A stretch of DNA of 64,000 nucleotides, taken from the NCBI GenBank assembly GCA_042701975.1, contig CP170561.1:3534001-3598000 (forward strand), in the 5' to 3' direction. This DNA comes from JAFALK01 sp042701975 (GTDB lineage Bacteria; Pseudomonadota; Gammaproteobacteria; Burkholderiales; Burkholderiaceae_C). A program made the position numbers and the translations under genes. Of this stretch, positions 34,847-43,155 are shown piece after piece. Below the pieces are notes generated by a model, which worked only from the letters and a program-made list of their open reading frames with translations, made no database searches and was not told the DNA's origin. Numbering within the stretch: the first letter of the stretch is position 1; the number at the start of each line of letters is the position of its first letter.

Positions 34847-36391
34847 ATGAAATTCCTGAACGACTGGAAGCTGCGCAATCGCGTGCTGGCCGGTTTTGCC
34901 CTGGTGATGGCCTTGCTGATCGGGGCCTCCGTGGTCGGCGTGATGCGCGTGAGCCAGCTCAACGACCGCATCCAGCAGCTGGTCGAGGTCGATATGCATG
35001 CGCTGGAGCTGTCGCGCCAGTGGGCGGGCCTGACCGAGGTGAGCATCCAGCGCCGGCTGGTCAGCATGGCGGTCGAGGACCAGGTCTTCGTCAAGGCCTT
35101 CACGCGCAAGTCCAAGGAGACCTCGGCGCGCATCGATGCGGTGCAAAAGGAGCTGGACCAGCTCCAGCAGTCGCCCGAGGCGGAACGTCTGGTGGCGACG
35201 ATCGGCGAGAAGCGCAAGGCCTATCAATCGGTGCGGGACGGCCTGGCCAAGCAAAAGGAGGGCGGTGAGAACGTCGTGAAGGGCATTGCCGCCGATTTGA
35301 TCCCGGCCATGGAGGGCTATCTTGAGGCGATCAACGCCTACGCCGACTACACGCACGACAGCCTGAGCAAGGCCGTGGCAGAAACCCAGGAGCAGGCCCG
35401 CAACACGCGCAGCCTGATCCTGGCGCTGCTGGCCGTGGCGACGCTGCTCGGCGTGGCGGTTGCGCTGATCATCACGAAGTCGGTCACGGCACCGCTGGAC
35501 GCCGCACGCCAGCACACGGCGCTGATCGCGGACGGCGACCTGACGGCCCAGCTGAAGGCCGAAGGGCAGGACGAACTGGCCGCCCTGGGGCGCAGCCTGG
35601 CCGAGATGCAGCAGCGCCTTTCTGGAACGATTGCCTCGGTTCGCGGTGCGGCCGAGCAGGTGCGCATCGCGTCCAGCGAGATCGCCACTGGCAACCAGGA
35701 TCTGTCCAACCGCACCGAGCAGGCCGCGAGCAGCCTGGAGCAGACCGGCGCGGCCATGCATCAGCTGAGCGATGGCGTGCGCCAGAACGCCGACGCCGCC
35801 CGCCAGGCCGACACATTGGCGCAGAGCGCTTCGGCCGTGGCCGATCGAGGCGGCGCGATGGTCCAGCAGGTGGTGGAGACCATGAGCGACATTCAGCAGG
35901 CTTCCCACAAGATCGGCGACATCATCGGCGTGATCGATGGCATTGCCTTCCAGACGAACATCCTGGCCTTGAACGCAGCGGTGGAAGCGGCGCGTGCGGG
36001 CGAGCAGGGCCGCGGCTTCGCGGTCGTGGCCGGCGAGGTGCGTTCGCTGGCCCAACGCTCTGCGGAAGCTGCGCGTGAGATCAAGGCGCTGATCTCGGCC
36101 TCGGTCGAGCGCGTGGACGGTGGCAGCCGCCTGGTCAGCGAGACGGGCCAGACCATGGGCGAGGTGGTGAGCAGCGTGCGCCGTGTCACGCAGATCATCG
36201 GAGAGATCTCGACCTCCAGCGCCAACCAGGCGCGCACGCTGGGCGAGATCGGCCAGGCCGTGCAGCAGCTGGACCAGATGACGCAGCAGAACGCTTCGCT
36301 GGTGGAGGAGTCTGCAGCGGCCGCAGAGAGCTTGCGGGAGCAAGCGGCGCAGCTGGTGCAGACCGTGGCGAGCTTCAGGCTCGCGCGCTAA
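34847..36391 (+). CDS. methyl-accepting chemotaxis protein
   Basis: The 514-aa chemoreceptor has two transmembrane helices (about 11-33 and 187-207) framing a helical four-helix-bundle-type periplasmic sensor domain. A HAMP domain follows, then a cytoplasmic signalling hairpin with the tip IDGIAFQTNILALNAAVEAARAGEQGRGF. There is no C-terminal CheR/CheB-binding pentapeptide (it ends SFRLAR). ATG 34847 is chosen because GGAG lies at the right distance; an in-frame ATG at 34832 is possible. The ligand is unknown. No che genes are adjacent. Confidence 0.94.
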   Translation: MKFLNDWKLRNRVLAGFALVMALLIGASVVGVMRVSQLNDRIQQLVEVDMHALELSRQWAGLTEVSIQRRLVSMAVEDQVFVKAFTRKSKETSARIDAVQKELDQLQQSPEAERLVATIGEKRKAYQSVRDGLAKQKEGGENVVKGIAADLIPAMEGYLEAINAYADYTHDSLSKAVAETQEQARNTRSLILALLAVATLLGVAVALIITKSVTAPLDAARQHTALIADGDLTAQLKAEGQDELAALGRSLAEMQQRLSGTIASVRGAAEQVRIASSEIATGNQDLSNRTEQAASSLEQTGAAMHQLSDGVRQNADAARQADTLAQSASAVADRGGAMVQQVVETMSDIQQASHKIGDIIGVIDGIAFQTNILALNAAVEAARAGEQGRGFAVVAGEVRSLAQRSAEAAREIKALISASVERVDGGSRLVSETGQTMGEVVSSVRRVTQIIGEISTSSANQARTLGEIGQAVQQLDQMTQQNASLVEESAAAAESLREQAAQLVQTVASFRLAR

Positions 36392-36392
36392 C

Positions 36393-37181
36393 TCAGCGTT
36401 TGGGCGGCGTCGCCTCAGGCACGTATTTGCGCACGATGGCGGCATAGCTGCCGTCGTGTTGCATGACGTCGAGCGTGGCTTCGAAGCGGTCGACGAAATC
36501 CTGCTGTACCGTGGCCTTGCTGAAGGCGAAGCTGGCCGCTTCTTCCGAGACGACCAGCGGCGTGGCGTGGATGCTGGCCTGCAGGCCGAGCTGGGTGAGT
36601 TCGTAGCGCGCAGTCCACTCGTCGGCGATGAGGCCGTCGATGCGGCGCATCTCCAGCATCTTCCACAGCGCCGTGCGTGAACCGCTGAGGGTCAGCAGGG
36701 CGTGAAAGTCAGCGTCGCGATCGAGCTGCGCGAACTCGGGACCGTAGTTCACGCCGATCTGTGCGCCGAGCCGAAAGCTGCTGCGGCGGACCTCTTCGAG
36801 GCTGGCCTTTGGCCATTGGTCCTTGACCGCCACATGGGCGAACAGCACGTTGCGCGAGGACCAGCGGCCCGCCACGAAATACGCAAAGGCCTGCCGCTCC
36901 GGGTTGCGCAGCGTGCCGGGCAGGATGTCGAGCCTGCCGGCTTTGAGCTCGGCCAGGGCGCGTGCCCAGGGCATTTCGACGAGCCTGGCGCTGCAGCCCA
37001 TGCGGGCCAGGGCGGTGGAGACCAGCTCGACGTAGACGCCGACGATCTGGCCGTCGGCCGCCTTCATGCTGAAGGGCGGATCCTCGTTCCAGCGCTGCGT
37101 GAGCACGCAGGCCGGATCGGCCGACGCCGTGCCGCTCAGCCCCAGCGTCAGCAGCAGACCGAGGAGGCCCCGTCGAAGCAT
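36393..37181 (-). CDS. periplasmic solute-binding protein (SBP_bac_3 family)
   Basis: The 262-aa protein has a signal peptide (1-22, ending ASA). The SBP_bac_3 pattern is seen in WNEDPPFSMKAADGQIVGVYVELV and the ELKAGRLDILPGTLRNPER block. Such proteins bind polar amino acids or act as sensory receptors. No ABC permease or ATPase gene is close. It starts within the suhB stop (TGATG). The 3' end is 1 bp from the convergent chemoreceptor gene. Whether the binding protein feeds that receptor is untested. Confidence 0.86.
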   Translation of the reverse strand: MLRRGLLGLLLTLGLSGTASADPACVLTQRWNEDPPFSMKAADGQIVGVYVELVSTALARMGCSARLVEMPWARALAELKAGRLDILPGTLRNPERQAFAYFVAGRWSSRNVLFAHVAVKDQWPKASLEEVRRSSFRLGAQIGVNYGPEFAQLDRDADFHALLTLSGSRTALWKMLEMRRIDGLIADEWTARYELTQLGLQASIHATPLVVSEEAASFAFSKATVQQDFVDRFEATLDVMQHDGSYAAIVRKYVPEATPPKR

Positions 37182-38125
37182 CAGGCTTCGGTCTTGCGGA
37201 TGCGCACCGGGCCCTTCTTGACGGCGGGCTTGCCAGCAGCGGCTTGCGCGGCCACCGCTTCAGCAGCGGTGGGCTTCTTGGCTTCGCCGTCGGCAGCGGC
37301 CGCGTCTTCTTCCTTGATCACGCGGGTGTAGGGCGCCAGGATCTGCACCATCTGGCCGTAGATCTTGGGCGAACCGGCCACGACTTCGCGCTGGTACAAG
37401 TAATCGGCTTCGCCGGTGAAGTTGCCGATCAGGCCACCGGCTTCGGTGATGATCAGCGAGCCTGCGGCGACGTCCCAGGGCTGCAGGCCAGTTTCGAAGA
37501 AGGCGTCGTAGTAGCCGGCGGCCACGTAGCAGAGGTCCAGCGCAGCAGCGCCCGGGCGGCGCACGCCGGCCACCTCGGCCATCACTTCCTCGAACATCTT
37601 GAGGTAGCGCTTGGGGTTGTCGCCGCGGCGGAAGGGGAACCCGGTGCCCACGAGCGCGTCGCTCATGCGGGTGCGCTTGGAGACGCGCAGGCGGCGGTCA
37701 TTGCGGAAGGCGCCGCGGCCCTTGGTGGCGTAGAAGAGGTCGTCGCGCGTGGGGTCGTAGACGACGGCCTGCTGCACCACGCCGCGGTGGGCCAGGGCGA
37801 TGGAGACGCAGTAGACGGGGAAGCCGTGGATGAAGTTGGTCGTGCCGTCCAGCGGATCGATGATCCAGACGAATTCGGAGTCCTTGGCACCCATGCGGCC
37901 CGACTCTTCGGCGAGGACACCGTGGTCGGGGTAGGCTTCAAGCAGGGTCTGGACGATGATCTCTTCCGCCATCTGGTCCACCTCGGTCACGAAGTCGTTG
38001 GGCGCCTTCGTGTTGATCTTCAGGATGTCCAGGTCCATCGATGCGCGGTTGATGATGGCGCCGGCTGCACGTGCGGCCTTGATGGCGACATTGAGCATCG
38101 GATGGAGAGCGGCTTGCTGCGTCAT
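37181..38125 (-). CDS. suhB: inositol-1-monophosphatase family protein
   Basis: The 314-aa protein has the Mg-dependent phosphatase motifs: EEVDxM-type site in VTEVDQMAEE, AEESG, WIIDPLDGTTNFIHGFP and WDVAAGSLIITEAGG. About 50 C-terminal residues form a low-complexity Ala/Lys/Glu tail rich in charges (KKPTAAEAVAAQAAAGKP region), beyond the usual 260-270 residues. In Escherichia coli SuhB also joins rRNA antitermination complexes. It shares one base with the downstream binding-protein gene. Confidence 0.93.
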   Translation of the reverse strand: MTQQAALHPMLNVAIKAARAAGAIINRASMDLDILKINTKAPNDFVTEVDQMAEEIIVQTLLEAYPDHGVLAEESGRMGAKDSEFVWIIDPLDGTTNFIHGFPVYCVSIALAHRGVVQQAVVYDPTRDDLFYATKGRGAFRNDRRLRVSKRTRMSDALVGTGFPFRRGDNPKRYLKMFEEVMAEVAGVRRPGAAALDLCYVAAGYYDAFFETGLQPWDVAAGSLIITEAGGLIGNFTGEADYLYQREVVAGSPKIYGQMVQILAPYTRVIKEEDAAAADGEAKKPTAAEAVAAQAAAGKPAVKKGPVRIRKTEA

Positions 38126-38234
38126 GCGGGGATCCTGTGACGGGGTGAGGTGGACTGACGGTGGGAAAGAGCGTATCGCGAGCGGCGTGGCCCGGATAAT
38201 CGTGGGATTCTAGCAAACCCCAGGGTTATCCCGC

Positions 38235-38954
38235 GTGGAATCCACACGATTCATTCTCGTCAACACCAGCCACCCAGGCAACGTCGGTTCGACCGCCCGC
38301 GCAATGAAGGTGATGGGCTTTTCGCAGCTCGTGCTGGTGAAGCCGCGCTTCGCCGATGTGCTGTGCCAGGAAGAGACCGTTGCCATGGCCAGCGGCGCCG
38401 CCGACATCCTCGCGCGTGCCCGCATCGTGGAGACCGTCGAGGAAGCGCTTGAAGGCGTGACCTTCGCCTGCGCCACGGCGATGACGCCGCGCGACTTCGG
38501 CCCGCCCACGCGCGAGCCGCGCTCGCTGTTTGCCGAACTGGCCGCTTCAGCGCATACGGTGGGCCTGGTGTTCGGCTCGGAGCGCTATGGCATGGCGAAC
38601 GAGGACGTCTACCGCTGCCACGCGGTGATCTCGATCCCTACGCATCCGGAGTACGGCTCGCTCAACCTCGCGCAGGCCGTGCAGCTGCTGGCCTACGACT
38701 GGCGCCAGGCGCTGGGGGGCTTCGACGTGGCGCCGCGCACGCCCGATCCGCAACTGGCTGACGGGCGGGCGGTGCAGGGCCTGTTGACGCATCTGGAACA
38801 AGGGCTGACGGACATCGGCTTTCTCGATCCCGCCGCACCCAAGAAGCTGATGCCGCGGCTGAACCAGCTCTTCAACCGCGCCGGCCTCACGCAGGAAGAG
38901 GTGCACATCCTGCGCGGTCTTGCGCGACAAATGACCAAGGCCGGCAAGGGTTGA
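38235..38954 (+). CDS. trmJ: tRNA (Cm32/Um32) 2'-O-methyltransferase TrmJ
   Basis: The 239-aa SPOUT-class enzyme methylates ribose 32 of several tRNAs. The N-terminal block FILVNTSHPGNVGSTARAMK and the SAM-binding knot motifs VFGSERYGMANED and IPTHPEYGSLNLAQAVQLL are all present. GTG at 38235 is the start. It is divergent from suhB with a 109-bp gap. Confidence 0.95.
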   Translation: MESTRFILVNTSHPGNVGSTARAMKVMGFSQLVLVKPRFADVLCQEETVAMASGAADILARARIVETVEEALEGVTFACATAMTPRDFGPPTREPRSLFAELAASAHTVGLVFGSERYGMANEDVYRCHAVISIPTHPEYGSLNLAQAVQLLAYDWRQALGGFDVAPRTPDPQLADGRAVQGLLTHLEQGLTDIGFLDPAAPKKLMPRLNQLFNRAGLTQEEVHILRGLARQMTKAGKG

Positions 38955-38979
38955 TTGCCCTCGCTAAACTGCGCCTCCT

Positions 38980-39747
38980 ATGTTCGACCGCCTCAGAGAA
39001 GACATCACCTGCATCCTGGAACGCGATCCGGCCGCCCGGACCACCTGGGAGGTGCTGACCTGTTATCCGGGTCTGCACGCGCTCGTGCTGCACCGTGCGG
39101 CGAACAGCTTCTGGCGCAACGACTTCAAATGGCTCGGCCGCGCCACCTCGCACTTCTGCCGCTGGCTGACCGGCATCGAGATCCACCCCGGTGCCACGAT
39201 CGGCCGGCGTGTCTTCATCGACCACGGCATGGGCGTGGTGATCGGTGAGATGAGCGAGATCGGCGACGACTGCACGATCTACCAGGGCGTCACGCTAGGT
39301 GGCACTTCGCTCGTGAAAGGCGCCAAGCGCCATCCAACGCTGGGGCCCGGCGTGGTGGTGGGTGCCAATGCCTGCGTGCTGGGCGGCTTCACGGTGGGCG
39401 CCGGCGCGCGCGTGGGTTCGGGCGCGGTGGTCACGCGGCCGGTGCCGCCTGGCGCCACGGCGGTCGGCAATCCGGCCCGCATCATCGAAGCGCAGGCCGA
39501 TGCCAAGCGCGAAGAAGCCGCGGCCAAGATGGGCTTCTCGGCCTACGGCATCACGCAGGGCGACGACCCCGTAGCGCAGGCCATGAAGGGCCTGATCGAC
39601 AACGCGGCCGGCCACGAGCACCAGATCGCGCTGCTGTGGGCGGCGATCGGCAAGCTTTCTGTCGAGGCGAAGCGCGATTGCGTGCCGGGCGATGCCCAGC
39701 AGGACGAAGCCTTTGACGCAGAGTCGCTGAGCCGGCTGGTGAAGTGA
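38980..39747 (+). CDS. cysE: serine O-acetyltransferase
   Basis: The 255-aa enzyme makes O-acetylserine, the substrate for cysteine synthesis. The N-terminal helical part is shorter than in the enterobacterial form. The left-handed beta-helix carries FIDHGMGVVIGEMSEIGDDC, GVTLGGTSL and PGATAVGNPARII. About 80 residues follow the helix, of unknown role. It starts 25 bp after trmJ and is likely in the same unit. As cysteine is the sulfur source for IscS, it ties loosely to the isc genes. Confidence 0.94.
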   Translation: MFDRLREDITCILERDPAARTTWEVLTCYPGLHALVLHRAANSFWRNDFKWLGRATSHFCRWLTGIEIHPGATIGRRVFIDHGMGVVIGEMSEIGDDCTIYQGVTLGGTSLVKGAKRHPTLGPGVVVGANACVLGGFTVGAGARVGSGAVVTRPVPPGATAVGNPARIIEAQADAKREEAAAKMGFSAYGITQGDDPVAQAMKGLIDNAAGHEHQIALLWAAIGKLSVEAKRDCVPGDAQQDEAFDAESLSRLVK

Positions 39748-39805
39748 GGGCTCAGGCTTCGCCAGCGCGTGCGAGCACGGCAGCCTTCAAGGACTCGGAC
39801 AGAAA

Positions 39806-39897
39806 CTAGCCTTGAGCCTGCCTGCGTGCCAGGATGGCTGCGACCGCAGGCGGCAACCCGCGCTCAGCAGCCCGCTGTCTGCGACGACGAGCTTCAT
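39806..39897 (-). pseudogene. PIN-type toxin remnant (DUF3368-like)
   Basis: ATG 39897 opens a frame starting KLVVADSGLL, which matches the N-terminus of PIN-domain toxins (VVADTSPL type). The second minus-strand frame over the following bases reads AERGLPPAVAAILARRQAQG before TAG at 39806-39808 and resembles the C-terminal end of DUF3368 toxins. An internal deletion of most of the gene with a frame change is the simplest reading. It starts 13 bp after the antitoxin relic. The assignment is by pattern and is tentative. Confidence 0.45.
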
Positions 39898-39910
39898 GCA
39901 AGCGACCCAA

Positions 39911-40026
39911 TCAGGAAGCCAGGAGCGCGAGTTCGGCGTCCCGATCTTCGGCTGTGTAGTTGACCGCCGGGGTGCGAACCAGGTCGCCCCCCGCTCGCGA
40001 AGGTCGCGAATGGAAAAGGTCTGCAT
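39911..40026 (-). pseudogene. Phd/UPF0175-like antitoxin remnant, frameshifted
   Basis: ATG 40026 begins MQTFSIRDLRER, the N-terminal beta strand and helix typical of Phd/UPF0175-type antitoxins. A run of six Gs follows. Restoring one G gives RERGGDLVRTPAVN and then AEDRDAELALLAS with a stop at 39911-39913, so a single-base loss in a homopolymer plus an internal deletion is implied. The DNA-binding start survives; the toxin-neutralising half does not. Confidence 0.5.
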
Positions 40027-40092
40027 GGGGGCGCCAGATTTGTGCCATCCAAAGACAGCGCAATCTAGCCTGCCCCGACGGGCCGCGCGCAA

Positions 40093-40569
40093 TCAGTGGT
40101 GATGGCCGTGCTCGCCGTGAGCGTGGCCGTGGGCCAGCTCTTCGGCCGAAGCGGCGCGCACCGACACGAGTTTCAGGCTGATCTTGAGCGCCTCACCGGC
40201 CAGCGGATGGTTGCCGTCCAGGATCACGGTGTCGCCCTTGATCTTGGCCACGGTGTAGACCTTGAACTCGCCAGAGTCGCCTTCACGCATCTCCAGCTGG
40301 CCGCCCACCTTCACGCCGGCCGGGAAGTCCTTCTTGGCGATGTTGCGCACGAGGCTCTCGTCGCGCTCGCCGAAGGCCTGTTCCACGCTCAGGTCCAGGT
40401 TCGCGGCAAAGCCGGCCTCCTGCTCCATCAGCGCCGCCTCGATGGCGGGCATGGTGTTGTCGTGACCGATCAGCAGGGCGACGGGCTCCTTCGAGGACTC
40501 GATCAGCTGGCCACGGCCGTTGGCGACCTTGAGCTGGATGGTGACGATGGTGTCTTTGGCGACTTTCAT
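40093..40569 (-). CDS. slyD: FKBP-type peptidyl-prolyl isomerase SlyD
   Basis: The 158-aa protein combines an FKBP domain (residues 1-75 and 125-150) with an inserted IF flap, and ends in a His-rich tail (HGHAHGEHGHHH) able to bind nickel. SlyD acts as a folding catalyst and metallochaperone. The tail is short compared with the enterobacterial one. The start overlaps the mogA stop in ATGA. Confidence 0.93.
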   Translation of the reverse strand: MKVAKDTIVTIQLKVANGRGQLIESSKEPVALLIGHDNTMPAIEAALMEQEAGFAANLDLSVEQAFGERDESLVRNIAKKDFPAGVKVGGQLEMREGDSGEFKVYTVAKIKGDTVILDGNHPLAGEALKISLKLVSVRAASAEELAHGHAHGEHGHHH

Positions 40570-41141
40570 GATGATGCGTTCTTTTTGATGGCGTTCTTGG
40601 GACGGAAGGCCTTGCAGACTTCGTCCCGGGTTTCGAAGTAGGGCCCGCCGATCAGATCGATGCAGTAGGGCACGGCGGCAAAGATACCGCTGGCCTTCTC
40701 ATGACCGGCCAGCGTTTCGGCGATCGCCTTGGGCTGGCCCGGCAGGTTGATGATGAGCGCCTGGCCGCGGACGACGGCGACCTGGCGCGAGAGGATGGCG
40801 GTGGGCACGAAGTGCAGGGAGATCTGGCGCATCTGCTCGCCAAAGCCCGGCATCTCGCGGTCGGCCACGTCGAGCGTGGCTTCGGGCGTGACGTCGCGCA
40901 CGGCCGGGCCTGTGCCGCCGGTGGTCAGCACGAGATGGCAGTTCGCAACGTCTACCAGCTCACGCAGCGTGTCGGCGATCAGCGGGCGTTCGTCGGGGAT
41001 CAAGCGCGGCATGAACTCGATCGGATTGATCAGCGCGCGCGTGAGCCATTCCTGCAGCGCAGGCAGCCCCTTGTCTTCATAGACGCCGCTGGAGGCACGA
41101 TCACTGATCGAGACGATGCCGATCCGGACCGAATCACTCAT
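40566..41141 (-). CDS. mogA: molybdopterin adenylyltransferase
   Basis: The 191-aa protein has the MoCF fold with the motif VLTTGGTGPAVRDVTPEA and the IINLPGQPKAIAETL loop, and activates molybdopterin for metal insertion. The closest match is MogA rather than MoaB. ATG 41141 is preferred, overlapping the darP stop by 8 bp; an upstream in-frame start at 41162 would add a basic leader without family support. It is between darP and slyD, all probably one transcript. Confidence 0.92.
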   Translation of the reverse strand: MSDSVRIGIVSISDRASSGVYEDKGLPALQEWLTRALINPIEFMPRLIPDERPLIADTLRELVDVANCHLVLTTGGTGPAVRDVTPEATLDVADREMPGFGEQMRQISLHFVPTAILSRQVAVVRGQALIINLPGQPKAIAETLAGHEKASGIFAAVPYCIDLIGGPYFETRDEVCKAFRPKNAIKKNASS

Positions 41142-41700
41142 CGGTCGAGGCTCCGTCCGCATGCGCGCGCTTGGCTTCTGCTTTGATGAACTGGAACAGC
41201 TCGCGGAAGGCGCGGCCGCTGCGCTTCTCGGGCTCGAGCGCCGCGTCCTTGCGGGCGGCGCGCACGAGGCTGCGCAGTTGCTGGACGTCCACGCCTTGAT
41301 GCTTGTCGATGAAGAGCTGCAGCTCGCTGTCGTTGCCGATCAGGCGCGCGCGCCAGGCTTCGCTCTCGTGCAGGGCCAGGCTGTCCAGCGCGTGGCCGAG
41401 CTTGAAGGCGGCCACGGCCTCTCGGATCGGCTCGGGATCGACCTTGCGCATCAGCTTGCCGATGTACTGCATCTGGCGGCGCTTGCCCTCGAAGTTGGTG
41501 ATCTTCTTGGCCGCCTTGATGGCGTCCATCAGGATCTCGGGCAGGTCCAGCGGCTCCAGCCGCGACATGGGCAGCGTGAGCAGGTCGTCGCCCAGATCCT
41601 GAAGGTCGTGCATGTCACGCTTCTTCTGGCTTTTGCTGGGCTTCTCGTAGAAGTCGTCGTCTTCCGCTTCGGAAGAGTCGATGGCGTCGTTGGTATTCAT
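41134..41700 (-). CDS. darP: ribosome biogenesis factor DarP/YjgA (DUF615)
   Basis: The 188-aa acidic N-terminus (SSEAEDDDFYEKPSKSQKKR) is followed by the helical DUF615 domain with KRRQMQYIGKLMRK and LRSLVRAARKD segments. The family associates with late 50S subunit precursors. The start is ATG 41700, divergent from pmbA with a 42-bp gap. darP beside pmbA is a conserved arrangement. Confidence 0.93.
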   Translation of the reverse strand: MNTNDAIDSSEAEDDDFYEKPSKSQKKRDMHDLQDLGDDLLTLPMSRLEPLDLPEILMDAIKAAKKITNFEGKRRQMQYIGKLMRKVDPEPIREAVAAFKLGHALDSLALHESEAWRARLIGNDSELQLFIDKHQGVDVQQLRSLVRAARKDAALEPEKRSGRAFRELFQFIKAEAKRAHADGASTDE

Positions 41701-41742
41701 GATCAGTATGATTGTCGCCCACTCCCGCCATTGAAGCCTTTC

Positions 41743-43119
41743 ATGTCCGACTCCTCCCGCGCAGACACCGGTTTTTCCTACAGCCCCGAAGTTTTCCGCG
41801 AACTGGTGGAGGTGGTGCTGGCCGAGGCGAAGAAGATCGGCGCCAGCGATGCCGGCGTCGAGGTGTCCGAGGGCTGCGGCCTCTCGGTCTCGGTGCGCAA
41901 GGGCGAGCTGGAGAATGTGGAGCGCAACCGCGACAAGTCGCTGGGCGTCTCGGTCTACGTGGGTCAGCGCCGCGGCAATGCCAGCAGCTCGGACTTCTCG
42001 CCGCAGGCGCTGCGCGACACCGTGCGCGCCGCCTACGACATCGCCCGCTTCACCGCCGAAGACCCGGTGGCCGGCCTGCCGGACGCGGAGGATCTTTCGC
42101 TCGACGCGGCCGCGCGGCCCGAGCTCGATCTCTTCCACCCCTGGACCGTGGATGCCGCGCAGGCTGCCGAGTTGGCACTGCGCTGCGAGGCCGCTGCGCT
42201 GAATGTGGACAAGCGCATCACCAACAGCGAAGGCGCGGGCGTCTCGGCCCAGCAATCGCATTTCTACACCGGCAATTCGCGCGGTTTTCGTGGCGGCTAC
42301 GCCAGCTCGCGCCACTCGATCTCGGTGGCGCCGATTGCCGGCCGAGGCAACGGCATGCAGCGCGATGCCTGGTACAGCTCGATGCGCGATGCCGCCGATC
42401 TGGCCGCACCCGAGGCCGTCGGCCGGTACGCCGCTGAGCGCGCGCTCTCGCGCTTGAAGTCCCGCCGCGTGGCCACGGCCGAAGTGCCGGTGCTGTTCGA
42501 ATCGACCGTGGCCGCCGGGCTGCTGGGCGCGCTGGTGCAGGCCACCAGCGGCGGCGCGCTGTACCGCCGCGCCAGCTTCTTACTGGAGAGCCTGGGCACG
42601 CCCGTGCTGGCCAACCACATCGACATCGACGAAGACCCGCATGTGTTGAAAGGCAAGGGCAGCTCGCCCTTCGACGACGAAGGCGTGACCACCCACGCGC
42701 GCAAGGTCGTCGATGGCGGCGTGCTGCAGGGCTATTTCCTTTCCACCTATTCGGCGCGCAAGCTGGGCCTGCGCACGACCGGCCATGCGGGCGGCTCGCA
42801 CAACCTCACCATGACCAGCCGCCTGACCGCACCCGGCGACGATTTGCCCACCATGCTGCGCCGCCTCGGCCGCGGCTTCTTCGTTACCGAGCTGATGGGC
42901 CAGGGCGTCAACTACGTGACCGGCGACTACTCGCGTGGCGCCAGCGGCTACTGGGTGGAGAACGGCGAGATCGCCTTCCCCGTCCAGGAAGTGACCATCG
43001 CCGGCAATCTGCGCCAGATGTTCCAGGACATCGTCGGCATCGGCACGGACACCTACACGCTGGGCACCAAGACCGTCGGCTCGATCCTGCTGTCGAAGAT
43101 GAAGCTGGCTGGTGCATAA
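41743..43119 (+). CDS. pmbA: metalloprotease-related PmbA (TldE)
   Basis: The 458-aa subunit pairs with TldD in a peptidase complex that processes microcin-like peptides and CcdA. Features seen are NVERNRDKSLGVSVYVGQR, ATSGGALYRRASFL, the LGLRTTGHAGGSHN loop and the C-terminal SRGASGYWVENGEIAFPVQE segment. TldE lacks the HExxxH zinc motif, and none is seen here. TldD is not in the window. Confidence 0.94.
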   Translation: MSDSSRADTGFSYSPEVFRELVEVVLAEAKKIGASDAGVEVSEGCGLSVSVRKGELENVERNRDKSLGVSVYVGQRRGNASSSDFSPQALRDTVRAAYDIARFTAEDPVAGLPDAEDLSLDAAARPELDLFHPWTVDAAQAAELALRCEAAALNVDKRITNSEGAGVSAQQSHFYTGNSRGFRGGYASSRHSISVAPIAGRGNGMQRDAWYSSMRDAADLAAPEAVGRYAAERALSRLKSRRVATAEVPVLFESTVAAGLLGALVQATSGGALYRRASFLLESLGTPVLANHIDIDEDPHVLKGKGSSPFDDEGVTTHARKVVDGGVLQGYFLSTYSARKLGLRTTGHAGGSHNLTMTSRLTAPGDDLPTMLRRLGRGFFVTELMGQGVNYVTGDYSRGASGYWVENGEIAFPVQEVTIAGNLRQMFQDIVGIGTDTYTLGTKTVGSILLSKMKLAGA

Positions 43120-43155
43120 GAAGGCATAACAACGCATTCAAGCGGAGACAAGAAC

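Larger units (their letters stand above)
39748..40092. other. gene-poor gap containing toxin-antitoxin relics
   Basis: This 345-bp gap between cysE and slyD is the longest stretch without an intact gene. Its only recognisable contents are the two degraded minus-strand frames described separately (39806-39897 and 39911-40026). No hairpin, RNA gene or mobile-element end is seen. Confidence 0.6.
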
